Notes: a model not told the origin generated them from the sequence alone. DNA of 60,044 bases from Bacteroidota bacterium (GCA_029567325.1 JAKQLF010000267.1:1-60044), one strand, 5' to 3'. Counted from the stretch's first letter, positions 19,901 to 28,564 are shown. Program-made: numbers and translations.

Positions 19901-20209
19901 CCCGTGGAAGCTCAATTATCTGCAGTATTTGCAATAGACATCAGAGATTATGATGGAGATGGAATCAAAGATATATTCCTTGGTGGGAATTTTTATCGCC
20001 TTAAACCAGAAGTTGGAAGAATTGACGGATTCAACGGAGGTTATTTCAAAGGTGGAAAAGACAAAAATTTTACATTTATCTCTGCTGTAAATAGTGGCTT
20101 GAAAATACAAGGCGAAGTGAGAGATGTTAAGTTTTTTGACGGCAAATTGTTTGTCGCTCGAAACAATAATTCTACGCTCGTATTTGAACCCACACCATTC
20201 ATTAAATAG
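16904..20209 (+). CDS. FG-GAP/VCBS repeat lipoprotein with ASPIC/UnbV domain (CRTAC1-like)
   Basis: An 1101-residue exported protein with a probable lipobox at Cys23 (TTNAC), then KKGTE. The body is built of beta-propeller FG-GAP/VCBS repeats with calcium-loop motifs of the type DxNxDGxxDxY, for example GDINNDGLDDVYFAS near 79, VDINADGFLDIYV near 127 and GDLDNDGDLDLVVNN near 484. NYLKIKLKGDNNNTGAIGTR near 512 begins an ASPIC/UnbV-type domain. A second block of repeats follows. Such proteins often sit beside SusC/SusD pairs, but their exact role is not known; calcium-dependent surface binding of glycan or protein is the usual guess. It is paralogous to the next gene, 19 bp away. Confidence 0.88.
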   Translation: MFHKYTKYIHLVFITLLLTTNACKKGTETSSAGTSFTEKTSKETGINFFNKVEDRPDFNILTYRNFYNGGGVAIGDINNDGLDDVYFASNLEANKLYLNKGQLKFEDITDKAGVAGQGFWSTGVSMVDINADGFLDIYVCYSGEIEGGKRTNELYINNGDLTFSEKSEEYGLADDGFTTHASFFDYDRDGDLDCFILNNSYTDPQRIQVVSRDRFNYGAPGGDRLYRNDGGKFVDVTKESGIFSGEIDFGLGVSTGDVNNDGYLDIYISNDFWERDYLYINQKDGTFKEELTDRFGYISANSMGADIADINNDGYLDIFSTDMLPASNKRLKSAINLEEYFLEDMKMKSTYFFQFVQNGLQLNNGDGTFKEIARYAGVDATDWSWGSLIADFNNDGNKDIFVSNGIYHDITDLDFIDFLADESFVKNVVKESGKTDFTPFAEKLPLNKQVNYLFINDGNLKFKNKAVEMGIKTPSFSNGSAYGDLDNDGDLDLVVNNVNSEAMIYENNSSGNYLKIKLKGDNNNTGAIGTRLHLYTSKGTQILEQLPFRGFQSSCSYDLIFGLADGVQVDSMKIDWYDGKTSMMDKSGLKMKETNTIKYGDIPFVEPIIASPSQQLFKEVSSELFENPFVHSENLYNDFDHERLMPHMLSNMGPKILKGDLNEDHEDDIILLGAKGQKTSVYIHKNGKFELKDQPAFELDKISDKVAGALFDIDQDNDLDLIIALGGNEYQGGEISFTSRFYLNDGKGNFVPDMLGPYVAGNIGCVVPCDFDNDHDYDLFIGARSIPGVYGSTPRSWLLRNDGESWTDLTDQTIGTLGMVSDATWVDLNGDKWKDLVVVGEWMPITYMLNENGKKLGIKKSLSNSEGWWNVIKQEDLDGDGDIDFVVGNWGENFRLKASVEQPLKLYVNDFDKNGKIESILEWYGPEDSKPYPFASKKDLMAQLPYLKKKNLLYSEYATKQVADLIDKDLIDKSEQHICKTFSSGIIWNDNKVLNFVPLPVEAQLSAVFAIDIRDYDGDGIKDIFLGGNFYRLKPEVGRIDGFNGGYFKGGKDKNFTFISAVNSGLKIQGEVRDVKFFDGKLFVARNNNSTLVFEPTPFIK

Positions 20210-20228
20210 TTTTTAATAGATTTATAAA

Positions 20229-23200
20229 ATGAAATTTTTTATAAAAACCTTTTGCTTCTTCACGGTCATAATATTGTTTTCCTGCACCAAAAAGGGAAAA
20301 GATGGGGCTAGCTTATTTAGTTTGTTGGATGCAAAACAATCTGGTATTGATTTTAAAAATACCATCACTGAATCTGATTCGATGAACATCATTGACTATG
20401 AATACATCTACAACGGAGGTGGAGTTGCACTTGCAGATTTTGACAATGATGGTTTGGAAGATGTGGTCTTTACTGGAAATATGGTTGAAAGCAAAATTTA
20501 CAAAAACAAATCTAAACTTCAATTTGAGGATATTACGCAAGCCAGTGGATTTAGTACCAAAGGAAGATGGTGCACAGGAATAGCTGTTGCGGATGTAAAT
20601 CAGGACGGTAAGAAGGACATTTATGTGACCGCATCTACTCACAAAAATCCGGAAGATCGCAAAAATATGTTGTTCATCAACCAAACTGAAAATGGTAAAA
20701 TCAGCTTCAAAGAATCTGCATCTGAATATGGAATTGCCGACACCAGTTATACAACAAATGCCACCTTTTTTGATTATGACAATGACGGAGATTTAGACCT
20801 ATTCATCATCAATAACAAAATGGATAAAAATGATTTTGCGCGATATACCAATAAAGAAGTATTAAATTCACCTAAAGTAGATAAGTTATTTCAAAATAAC
20901 TGGGATAGCCTCAAGGGACATCCTTTCTTTACAGATGTTTCTCAAAGTGCTGGAATTGTTGAGGCAGGGTATAGTTTAGGTTTTAATGTTTTTGACATCA
21001 ATAAAGATGGATACAAAGACATTTACATCACCAATGACTTTTTATCCAATGATGTGCTTTATATCAACAATAAAAATGGCACCTTTTCAAATAAAATCAA
21101 CGAGTATTTCAATCACACAAGTTTTTCTGCAATGGGAATTGACGTTGCAGATTTCAACAACGATGCACTCCAAGATATGTTGACCGTAGACATGCTTCCT
21201 GAAGATAATTACAGGAAAAAAACCATGATGGGTTCCAACAATTACACCAATTACATCAATAACAATTCTTTCAACTATACTTTTCAATTTGTCCGAAATG
21301 TTTTGCAATACAACAATGGCGTAAGTCCAGAAAGAGGCCATCCTTTATTTGGAGACATTGCCATGCTTTCAGGAATTGAGGCTACTGACTGGTCATGGGC
21401 TCCCTTATTGGCTGACTTTGATGGCGATGGTTTTAGAGACATCATCATCACCAATGGTTTTCCAAAGGATATAACTGACAAAGATTTTATGGACTACCAA
21501 TCTGAGTACACTGCCTATTATGACAAAAAGGAAATTCTTTCCAAAATTCCCATCGTTAAATTAAAAAACTACGCCTATCGCAATACGGGCGATCTCAAAT
21601 TTGAAAATGTCACAGAAGATTGGGGAATAGAACTTCCTTCTTTTTCAAATGGTGCAGCGTATGGAGACTTGGATAATGATGGTGACCTCGATTATATTGT
21701 CAACAACATCGATGATGTAGCCCACGTGTATGAAAATAACCTCTCAAAACAAACCAAAAACAACTACCTCAAAATCGATCTCAAAGGATTGAAACCAAAC
21801 TTGGAGGCAACTGGAACCATCATCAATTATTCAACCCAGAATATTGCCAGTACTTATGAACACACTACCTCCAGAGGTTATTTATCCGTGGTTTCTTCCA
21901 CTGTTTACATAGGATTGGGTAAGGATTCCTTGGTGAATTTAGAAATTATTTGGCCTGACCACCAAGTAACAAAACTTCAAAACGTAACTGCAAATCAAAC
22001 CTTGGTTCTTGACCGCAGTAAGGTGGAAGTGGCACCTTACGATTTTGCTAAAAAGGAAATGTCTCCAATATTTACACAAAACCTTACCATACCTCAAGAT
22101 ACTTTTTCAGAGCAGGATTATATAGACTTCAATTCAGACCCGTTATTGCTCAAAAAGTTGTCAAATTTAGGTCCTGGTGTTGCGGTCGGTGATATAAACA
22201 AAGATGGAAACGACGATTTCTACATTACAGGATCTAGAGATAGAAAAGGCATGTTGTATTTGAGTTCTGGTACCGGTTATAAAAAATCAGCAACTATGCC
22301 AGTTGATGTTGCAAAAGAAGAATTAGCGCCACTTTTTGTTGACATAGACGGAGACGCGGACTTGGATTTATACATTGGTTGTGGCTCAAATGAATACAAT
22401 AACAACGATCCAAAACTCAAAGACGTTTTATTAATCAATAACAACGGTATTTTTCAGGACGCTTCAGATAAATTACCTGTTCCGAATATGCAAACAGCTT
22501 GTGTAAAAGCATGCGATTATGATGGAGATGGGGATATGGATTTATTTATTGGTGGTAAAGCCATTACGTATAAGTTCCCAATGGCCGAGGAGTCTTTCCT
22601 TTTGATCAATGAAAGTACACCGGGCAATATCAAATTTACAAAGGACAATAAACCATTTGAAGCATCTAAAATGATGATTTCTGATGCCTTATGGTCAGAT
22701 TATGACAATGATGGATCGGTTGATCTGATTACAGTTGGAGATTTTGGTGGCATTTCATTTTATAAAAACACCAATGGTAAACTGGTCTATACACCCAATA
22801 AAGAACTAAGTGATTTGAAAGGGTGGTGGAACAGCATCAATGGAGCCGATTTTGACAATGATGGCGACATAGACTATGTGGTTGGAAATTATGGAGAGAA
22901 TTCAATTTTGAAGGCAAGTACGGATAGACCTATAAGAGTGTACAGCAAAGACTTCGATGAAAATGGATCTTACGATTTTATTCCAACAACCTTTTTCAAA
23001 GATCAAAAAGGCGTTTATCAAGAAGTTCCATATCACGTAAAAGGAGATCTCGTTAAAGAGCTAAATGGCTTGAGGAAAAAGTTTATTTATTACAGCAGTT
23101 TGGCAAAAGCTCCAATTGACAGCATTGTTACCAAGGAATTTAGAAACAATGCATACGTAGTTGAGGCGAATTATCTACTATCAGTTGTTTTGATCAATAT

Positions 23201-23759
23201 GGGCAATGGTAAATTTGAAATTAAACCATTACCAACAGCAGCACAGTTTTCATCTGTTTTAGGATCTCAAATCCAAGATTTTGACGATGATGGGCAGCTG
23301 GATGTATTATTGGTTGGCAATAACTATGGCACGGAATTGACAATTGGAAAATTGGACGCTTCATTTGGCACTTTATTAAAAGGCAATGGTAAGGGTAATT
23401 TTTCTGTGGTGCCGATGGACCAGTCAGGGTTGGATTTAAAATGTGAACCACGAAGTTTAGCTGCCATTCAAAAGGGCAATAAATTATCTTACCTCATGAC
23501 CAACTATGATGGACCAATCAAAGGTTTTAATGCATTGAGTCAGCATCCTATTTTAAAAGTAACTGATAATGATTTAAAAATTCAATTCAAAGACGCAAGC
23601 AATAAAATATTATCAACCATAGAATTATACAACGGAAATGGTTATTTGAGTCAATCTTCCAAATACATTTCCTATCCAAAACAAGCTACTTCGGCGGATA
23701 TTTGGAATTCGAAAAAAGAAAAGAGAACAATCACACTGGACGCAAAAAATCCATTGTAA
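20229..23759 (+). CDS. FG-GAP/VCBS repeat lipoprotein with ASPIC/UnbV domain, second paralogue
   Basis: An 1176-residue lipoprotein (lipobox ILFSC, Cys19) with the same architecture as its neighbour. The shared start is YNGGGVALADFDNDGLEDVVF. Repeated DxDxDGxxD loops follow (ATFFDYDNDGDLDLFIINNK near 178; GDLDNDGDLDYIVNN near 479). An ASPIC/UnbV-type stretch begins NNYLKIDLKG, and there is a second repeat block with KACDYDGDGDMDLFIGG and WWNSINGADFDNDGDIDYVV. It probably works with the first copy on the cell surface. The pair suggests an old tandem duplication. It lies 48 bp before the GH1 gene and is likely co-transcribed with it. Confidence 0.88.
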   Translation: MKFFIKTFCFFTVIILFSCTKKGKDGASLFSLLDAKQSGIDFKNTITESDSMNIIDYEYIYNGGGVALADFDNDGLEDVVFTGNMVESKIYKNKSKLQFEDITQASGFSTKGRWCTGIAVADVNQDGKKDIYVTASTHKNPEDRKNMLFINQTENGKISFKESASEYGIADTSYTTNATFFDYDNDGDLDLFIINNKMDKNDFARYTNKEVLNSPKVDKLFQNNWDSLKGHPFFTDVSQSAGIVEAGYSLGFNVFDINKDGYKDIYITNDFLSNDVLYINNKNGTFSNKINEYFNHTSFSAMGIDVADFNNDALQDMLTVDMLPEDNYRKKTMMGSNNYTNYINNNSFNYTFQFVRNVLQYNNGVSPERGHPLFGDIAMLSGIEATDWSWAPLLADFDGDGFRDIIITNGFPKDITDKDFMDYQSEYTAYYDKKEILSKIPIVKLKNYAYRNTGDLKFENVTEDWGIELPSFSNGAAYGDLDNDGDLDYIVNNIDDVAHVYENNLSKQTKNNYLKIDLKGLKPNLEATGTIINYSTQNIASTYEHTTSRGYLSVVSSTVYIGLGKDSLVNLEIIWPDHQVTKLQNVTANQTLVLDRSKVEVAPYDFAKKEMSPIFTQNLTIPQDTFSEQDYIDFNSDPLLLKKLSNLGPGVAVGDINKDGNDDFYITGSRDRKGMLYLSSGTGYKKSATMPVDVAKEELAPLFVDIDGDADLDLYIGCGSNEYNNNDPKLKDVLLINNNGIFQDASDKLPVPNMQTACVKACDYDGDGDMDLFIGGKAITYKFPMAEESFLLINESTPGNIKFTKDNKPFEASKMMISDALWSDYDNDGSVDLITVGDFGGISFYKNTNGKLVYTPNKELSDLKGWWNSINGADFDNDGDIDYVVGNYGENSILKASTDRPIRVYSKDFDENGSYDFIPTTFFKDQKGVYQEVPYHVKGDLVKELNGLRKKFIYYSSLAKAPIDSIVTKEFRNNAYVVEANYLLSVVLINMGNGKFEIKPLPTAAQFSSVLGSQIQDFDDDGQLDVLLVGNNYGTELTIGKLDASFGTLLKGNGKGNFSVVPMDQSGLDLKCEPRSLAAIQKGNKLSYLMTNYDGPIKGFNALSQHPILKVTDNDLKIQFKDASNKILSTIELYNGNGYLSQSSKYISYPKQATSADIWNSKKEKRTITLDAKNPL

Positions 23760-23807
23760 TCTCTTTCTAGACCTGCTAAAATAAATCAGTCCAACAAGAA
23801 AAACAGT

Positions 23808-25187
23808 ATGAGTAAATTTGGAGAAAACTTTATTTGGGGTGTAGCTACGAGTGCTTACCAAATAGAAGGTGCATTTGATGAAGACGGAAAAGGCTTATCA
23901 ATTTGGGATACTTTTTCAAATAAACCTGGCAATGTAATGAATGATGAAAATGGTAACGTCGCTTGTGACCATTACCATATGAGCAGTTCAGATGTAAAAA
24001 TGATTGCTGATTTAGGCGTCAAGGCTTATCGATTTTCCATTGCTTGGACTAGAATTTTGCCTCAAGGTTATGGTGAAGTCAATCAAAAAGGCATCGATTT
24101 TTACAATGAACTGATAGATGATTTATTGGCTAATGGCATTACCCCTTGGGTGACACTTTATCACTGGGACTTACCGCAAACACTTCAGGATGAGCATGAT
24201 GGCTGGTTGGGTAGAGAAATCGTTGATCATTTTAAAAACTTTGCGGACATCTGTTTTGCAGCCTTTGGTGATAGAGTCAAACATTGGATTACGCTCAATG
24301 AGCCATGGGTTGTTGCAATTTTAGGCTACGGCCAGGCAGTATTTCCACCTGCCATAACTTCCAACAGTGCTCCTTACCTCGCAGGCCATCATCTCCTCTT
24401 AGCACACGCAGAAGCAGTGCAAATATATCGTCATAAATATCAGCAAACACAAGGTGGTGTGATTGGTATTACCAACAATTGCGATTGGCGAGAGCCCATT
24501 GATGATCATCCAGATAACATAGCAGCGGCCGAGCGAGCTTTGGAGTTTTTTCTCGGGTGGTTTGCGGACCCCGTGTACAAAGGCAACTATCCTCAAAGCA
24601 TGATCGATAGAGTGGGAGATAGACTGCCCATTTTCACCGTTGAAGAACAGGAAATGCTCAAGGGTTCCTCAGATTTTTTTGGACTCAATCATTACACAAC
24701 TATGATGGTCAAAAACGATGACCACAGCGCAGATGTCGCACAATCTGTTTATGGCAATGGTGGAATTTCTGAGGATCAAGACGTGATTTTATCTGTCGAT
24801 CCAGCATGGGGCCAAACGTCAATGGGCTGGAGCATTGTGCCATGGGGATGCAGAAAGTTATTGGTTTGGATTGCCAATCGCTACGGGAATCCAGATATTT
24901 ACATTACAGAAAATGGCTGCAGTTTTGACGCAGAAGTGGTCGATGGAGCATCAGCTGATCCAGGTCGAGTAGAATTTTTGCACGGATATTTGAAAGAATG
25001 CGCCAATGCCATCGCTCAAGGGGCCAAACTCAAAGGATACTTTGCATGGTCATTCATGGATAATTTTGAATGGGCCTTGGGTTATTCCAAAAGATTTGGC
25101 TTAGTACACGTGGATTTTGAGACATTGGTACGCACGCCAAAAACTTCCTATTTTTGGTACAGGGAATACATACAAGCAAATCAATAG
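23808..25187 (+). CDS. Glycoside hydrolase family 1 beta-glucosidase
   Basis: A 459-residue enzyme, normal length for GH1, with no signal peptide, so it acts in the cytoplasm. The N-terminal signature FIWGVATSAYQIEGAFDEDG starts at residue 8. The acid/base glutamate is E165 in TLNEPWV and the nucleophile is E368 in YITENG. WSFMDNFEWALGYSKRFGLV near 421 is the conserved aglycone/glycone-site region. Family enzymes cleave beta-glucosides, beta-galactosides or similar short oligosaccharides with retention. As last gene of this locus it probably splits disaccharides such as cellobiose after import; an inner-membrane sugar transporter is not in the window. The exact sugar is inference. Confidence 0.95.
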   Translation: MSKFGENFIWGVATSAYQIEGAFDEDGKGLSIWDTFSNKPGNVMNDENGNVACDHYHMSSSDVKMIADLGVKAYRFSIAWTRILPQGYGEVNQKGIDFYNELIDDLLANGITPWVTLYHWDLPQTLQDEHDGWLGREIVDHFKNFADICFAAFGDRVKHWITLNEPWVVAILGYGQAVFPPAITSNSAPYLAGHHLLLAHAEAVQIYRHKYQQTQGGVIGITNNCDWREPIDDHPDNIAAAERALEFFLGWFADPVYKGNYPQSMIDRVGDRLPIFTVEEQEMLKGSSDFFGLNHYTTMMVKNDDHSADVAQSVYGNGGISEDQDVILSVDPAWGQTSMGWSIVPWGCRKLLVWIANRYGNPDIYITENGCSFDAEVVDGASADPGRVEFLHGYLKECANAIAQGAKLKGYFAWSFMDNFEWALGYSKRFGLVHVDFETLVRTPKTSYFWYREYIQANQ

Positions 25188-25239
25188 ATGGCTTTTGATT
25201 TGATGAAAAAGGAAAGCATTTCATAACTTAATTTCAAGT

Positions 25240-25285
25240 ACCCCAGAGGGGTTAAATATTCATAACCATGGATGAAGTCCATGGT
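25240..25285. repeat. REP-like double-hairpin element, copy 1
   Basis: ACCCC-AGA-GGGGT (25240-25252) is followed by TAAATATTCATA and then ACCATGGA-TGAAG-TCCATGGT (25265-25285). The block GGTTAAATAT-nn-ATAAC-n-ATGGATG is shared with 31890-31914. It sits in the 250-bp gap between the GH1 gene and a small secreted-protein gene, which holds nothing else I can support. Confidence 0.6.
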
Positions 25286-25437
25286 AAAAATGAAAAGGGA
25301 TTATGATTTTGGCGGGATTTTTGGCCAAAGTTCCAAAAATCATGACAAAATCTTAACGACCAAATTAAGAGGACGTGAAATAATCCAAAATATTCGTATT
25401 ATTGATTTTTGAATCGAAAAGTTAAAATAAAAAGATA

Positions 25438-25779
25438 ATGAAAAAATTATTATTCGCTGCAGCACTGCTATTTGCATTTACCATCACAGGTTTCTCTCAA
25501 GACATTTCAGGAAAATGGAAAGGAACCGCAGAAAGTCCACAAGGTACATTTGAACTAGAATTTATGTTTAAGAAGGATGGCACCGCATTGACTGGTACTG
25601 TTACTTCTTCTTTTGGTGAGATTGAATTGACCAATGGTAAAATTGATGATAAAGAAATCTCTTTCGATGTAGCAATCCAAGATTTTGTTATTCACAATGT
25701 TTGTGAATTCATCTCTGAAGATTTGTTGAAAGTGAAGTCTGACATGTCTGAATTGACAGTTGGACGTGTGAAAGAATAG
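25438..25779 (+). CDS. Small secreted protein, lipocalin-like beta fold suspected
   Basis: A 113-residue protein with a clear signal peptide (MKKLLFAAALLFAFTITGFS-Q). The mature part starts DISGKWKGTAESPQGTFELE and continues as alternating strands with GTALTGTVTSSFGEIELTNG and KIDDKEISFDVAIQ. This G-x-W start with small beta hairpins is common in short exported Bacteroidota proteins, often found near glycan genes or fused to hydrolases. I infer an extracytoplasmic beta-barrel-like binding protein and cannot name a ligand. A terminator follows. Confidence 0.8.
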   Translation: MKKLLFAAALLFAFTITGFSQDISGKWKGTAESPQGTFELEFMFKKDGTALTGTVTSSFGEIELTNGKIDDKEISFDVAIQDFVIHNVCEFISEDLLKVKSDMSELTVGRVKE

Positions 25780-25824
25780 ATATATTCTTGTGAGAATGCC
25801 TTAGGGGTGTTTTCTGATAAATTT

Positions 25825-25871
25825 AAACGCCATAAGTAGATCATCTGTGATTTTATTTATGGTGTTTTTTT
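25825..25871 (+). terminator. Intrinsic terminator after the small secreted protein
   Basis: AAACGCCATAA at 25825-25835 pairs with TTATGGTGTTT (one G-T pair) about 20 nt later and runs into a T tract. The remaining ~240 bp to the next gene is AT-rich, with no gene and only a weak promoter-like TATCTTTA near 26000. Confidence 0.7.
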
Positions 25872-26108
25872 ATTTAATACACTCTGATTGGTCATTTAAA
25901 GAAATCATTTTTGTGGTAAACTCATGAAATAACAGAATTTTGTTCAAATTGTACCTGATTAAAATTAATATTTACATACAACTAAATAATAATTTAATAT
26001 CTTTACCTTGAAATTTTAAATTTAACCTTATTAAAAATGACCACATAATTTACTTTGGATCACACCAAGCAAATTAATCCAATCTTTTTTAATGTCAATC
26101 CAATTACA

Positions 26109-26813
26109 ATGAAAAAACAACTTACCACTTTTTGCCTATTATTAATGGTACAATTTTCTTTTGCACAATCAGATTTTCTAGAGGAAGCAACTCGATTTAC
26201 TGACAACAAAGATGCGTTCATCACCCTTACAGATGGAACAGAATTGATTGGTCGTATCGAAGACGTAGATCGTAAAAAAGGAATGATCAACTTTGTAGAA
26301 ATCAAAGCAAATGGTAAAAAAGTGAAATTGAAGCCAGAGGAAATCAAATCTGCATTTTTGCCACCCACAGGATTGAGTAAATTTACAAATGCTTATGGTG
26401 TAGTTGGTGATGTCAATAAAATGTCCAAAGACGCATCAGCCAATAAGTCTCTTGTAAAGGACGGATACTTTTACTTTGAAACTACCGATGTAGTTGTTAA
26501 GAAAAAGAAATATACGGTTCTCCTTCAATTGTTAAACCCTGCATCTGCCTCCAAAATCAAAGTTTTCAATGACCCTCTTGCAAAAGAATCAATGTCTTTT
26601 GGCATTGGCCCTGTCACCCTTGCTGGCGGTGATGCTAAATCTTATTTAGTAAAGGTTGGAGAAGAAGTGGCTTTCAAATTAGAAAAGAAAAATTACGAAG
26701 AAGAAATGATCCATCTTTTCAAAGACTGTGATAAGATCAAAGAATTGTATCCCGAAATGAAGTGGACAGAATTAAACAAACACGTTTTTACTTACGATAC
26801 ACTTTGTCCGTAA
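26109..26813 (+). CDS. Exported hypothetical protein
   Basis: I chose the ATG at 26109 because it begins a proper signal peptide (MKKQLTTFCLLLMVQFSFA-Q); an upstream TTG at 26055 would add 18 residues with no export signal. The protein has 234 residues. After the signal comes an Sm-like stretch: DAFITLTDGTELIGRIEDVD, then MINFVEIKANGKKVKLKPEE. Short proteins describing their own metal- or lipid-induced surface changes in this phylum often show this pattern, but I cannot assign a role. The C-terminal part has a single CD-K and ends DTLCP, giving two cysteines that could pair. Its stop lies 1 bp from the convergent porT stop. Confidence 0.75.
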   Translation: MKKQLTTFCLLLMVQFSFAQSDFLEEATRFTDNKDAFITLTDGTELIGRIEDVDRKKGMINFVEIKANGKKVKLKPEEIKSAFLPPTGLSKFTNAYGVVGDVNKMSKDASANKSLVKDGYFYFETTDVVVKKKKYTVLLQLLNPASASKIKVFNDPLAKESMSFGIGPVTLAGGDAKSYLVKVGEEVAFKLEKKNYEEEMIHLFKDCDKIKELYPEMKWTELNKHVFTYDTLCP

Positions 26814-26814
26814 T

Positions 26815-27519
26815 CTACCCTTCAAAATTAAACGATATGGTCACAATAGACGAATTGATCTTATCCAAAACAATACTTTCTGGTAGATTTCTATTGTAAA
26901 TCAAGGAGTTGCCTAGTCCGCGAGAGATTTTGATTTCCGGGCTGAAAATAAAGAATGGATAATACAATTGTACACCAATGCCTGCTTCCCATTGGAAATC
27001 ATGAGGTGACAACTTGATGAGATTTTCACTTCGACGAGATTTACTATTGCTCGCTACATCGTAACCGTACTTCACGCCCGCCATAACAAAGGCGCGTTTG
27101 TCTTTGTAAGGAGCTGATTTAAACCGGATGTTAAAAGGAGTTTCAAAATAGACAGATTCTATTTCCTTTTTGGCACTATTGTTATAAATCAATGAGCGAT
27201 ACATAAAAGCAAATCCCGGATTAAATCTGAAGTCAAAATATTCACCCATCTTGAGATTGCTGATCAAATGAATGTTGAATCCACCCTGAGGTGCACTCTC
27301 CACGATTTGCAATTGCTCGTTGGTAATCAAGGCATTGGACTGGATGACGCGAAATTTGGAGAAATTTGCCCCAAAAGACATTCCAAAATAGTAACGTTTA
27401 CTCTGGAAATCCAGATAATTGACATTGTCACGTGCACTGAACTGGCCCTGCATCGTCATGGTAAAACAAAACAAGGAAACTACGGTAAAAACTATTTTGT
27501 AGCCAAATAAACGGTGCAT
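26815..27519 (-). CDS. porT: PorT-family outer-membrane beta-barrel, T9SS component
   Basis: A 234-residue outer-membrane protein. The signal peptide ends near residue 26 (MTMQG-Q). The mature chain has amphipathic strands and aromatic girdles (KRYYFGMSFGANFSKFRV, FDFRFNPGFAFMYRSLIY, AFVMAGVKYGYDV, WEAGIGVQLYYPFFIFSPEIKIS) and ends SIVTISFNFEG. PorT (SprT) is a barrel needed for type IX secretion in Porphyromonas and Flavobacterium. The position directly after ubiE, overlapping it by 28 bp, matches the gene order I know from other Bacteroidota and is strong support. It would help export T9SS substrates such as the CTD protein encoded at 48840-51224. Confidence 0.85.
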   Translation of the reverse strand: MHRLFGYKIVFTVVSLFCFTMTMQGQFSARDNVNYLDFQSKRYYFGMSFGANFSKFRVIQSNALITNEQLQIVESAPQGGFNIHLISNLKMGEYFDFRFNPGFAFMYRSLIYNNSAKKEIESVYFETPFNIRFKSAPYKDKRAFVMAGVKYGYDVASNSKSRRSENLIKLSPHDFQWEAGIGVQLYYPFFIFSPEIKISRGLGNSLIYNRNLPESIVLDKINSSIVTISFNFEG

Positions 27520-28223
27520 ATGCCGAAAGTCAAAGGTTTGTATGATGAATGTTTAAAGCCAACTTCTTCCAAAATTTTGGTAAAATTTTCAAAATCAGGA
27601 AATTGTTGTACTGATTCGTAGAGGTACTTGTATGCTCTTGGATCTTTTGATGTAAGTTTTCCTATAACGGGAAGAACATATTTAAAGTATATATTAAACA
27701 TGTTTTTTATGGGAAACACCCGCGGCCTGGAAAATTCCAAGACCATAATCCTACCTCCTGGCCTCACCACCCGATGCATCTCAGACAAACCTTTCTTCAA
27801 ATTTCCAAAATTGCGCACCCCAAACGAAGACATGGCCAAGTCAAACCGCCCATCTTCGTATCGCATGGCCTCACTATCACCAGCTTCCAAAGTGACCCGA
27901 TCAGTCAGAGCCAACTTTTCCAACTTCTGATCACCAATGGCCAACATCTTCACAGCAATGTCCATACCAATGACCTTACTCTGCGGTAAAGCTTTGGCCA
28001 CAGCAATAGCCAAATCACCAGTACCTGTCGCCACATCCAACACTTCCTTTACATCTGGACTAGAAACCAAAGCAATGGCTTTTTTCCGCCACAACACATC
28101 AATGCGTAAGGTCAATAGACGATTGAGAAAGTCATAATAAGGGGCAATTCTGTCAAACATAGAGGTCACCTGAGCTTTTTTCTCTCCCTCTGCATCGTAC
28201 GGTTTGATGATATCGTGATTCAT
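27492..28223 (-). CDS. ubiE: Demethylmenaquinone / ubiquinone methyltransferase UbiE (MenG)
   Basis: A 243-residue SAM-dependent methyltransferase for the last step of menaquinone synthesis. I start it at 28223 (MNHDIIKPYD); an in-frame ATG at 28250 would add nine residues that are not typical. The UbiE signature MFDRIAPYYDFLNRLLTLRID is at 22-42, SAM motif I is VLDVATGTGDLA at 61-72, and RVVRPGGRIMVLEFSRP is the UbiE motif II region. The C-terminal SSYKPLTFGICTVYLATK is typical. In this phylum menaquinone is the respiratory quinone, so the product is MK. It is upstream of and overlaps porT. Confidence 0.95.
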   Translation of the reverse strand: MNHDIIKPYDAEGEKKAQVTSMFDRIAPYYDFLNRLLTLRIDVLWRKKAIALVSSPDVKEVLDVATGTGDLAIAVAKALPQSKVIGMDIAVKMLAIGDQKLEKLALTDRVTLEAGDSEAMRYEDGRFDLAMSSFGVRNFGNLKKGLSEMHRVVRPGGRIMVLEFSRPRVFPIKNMFNIYFKYVLPVIGKLTSKDPRAYKYLYESVQQFPDFENFTKILEEVGFKHSSYKPLTFGICTVYLATK

Positions 28224-28330
28224 GGCGCAAATATATGCGAACTCCAACAATTTGTTGCGCTAGAACTTGCATTTCAATCGGTGGTTCGTATTTTTCGGAG
28301 ATTCTTAGGGTTCAAAAAGATATTTGGTGT

Positions 28331-28540
28331 CAGCGGTCAGTTTTCAGTTATCAGTTTTTTTTGCCGCGAGCCACGAGCCGCGAGCTTCAAAAAAATAAAT
28401 TTTGACTAATTAAAAGAGCGGTCCACAGTTTCGCAATTCAGCAATTTCGCAGTTCAGCAGTTTAGAATTTTTGCAATTCCGCAGTTTCGCAGTTCAGCAG
28501 TTCCGCAATTCCGCATTTTTGCATTTTTGCAATTCCTCAG
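28331..28540. repeat. Composite intergenic repeat, copy A
   Basis: Order: TCAG-rich block with CAGTTATCAG (28345-28354), a T run, CGAGCCACGAGC, a short spacer, then a degenerate array of 8-9-nt units of the type GCAATTTCG / GCAGTTCA. Copy B at 28868-29093 repeats the same order. Confidence 0.75.
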
Positions 28541-28545
28541 CATAG

Positions 28546-28564
28546 CCCCGAGTCCAACTCGGGG
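28546..28564. repeat. Perfect hairpin between the composite repeats
   Basis: CCCCGAG-TCCAA-CTCGGGG, a 7-bp GC-rich stem in an AT-rich region. It may be part of a REP-like element; no T run follows, so it is not a standard terminator. Confidence 0.6.
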
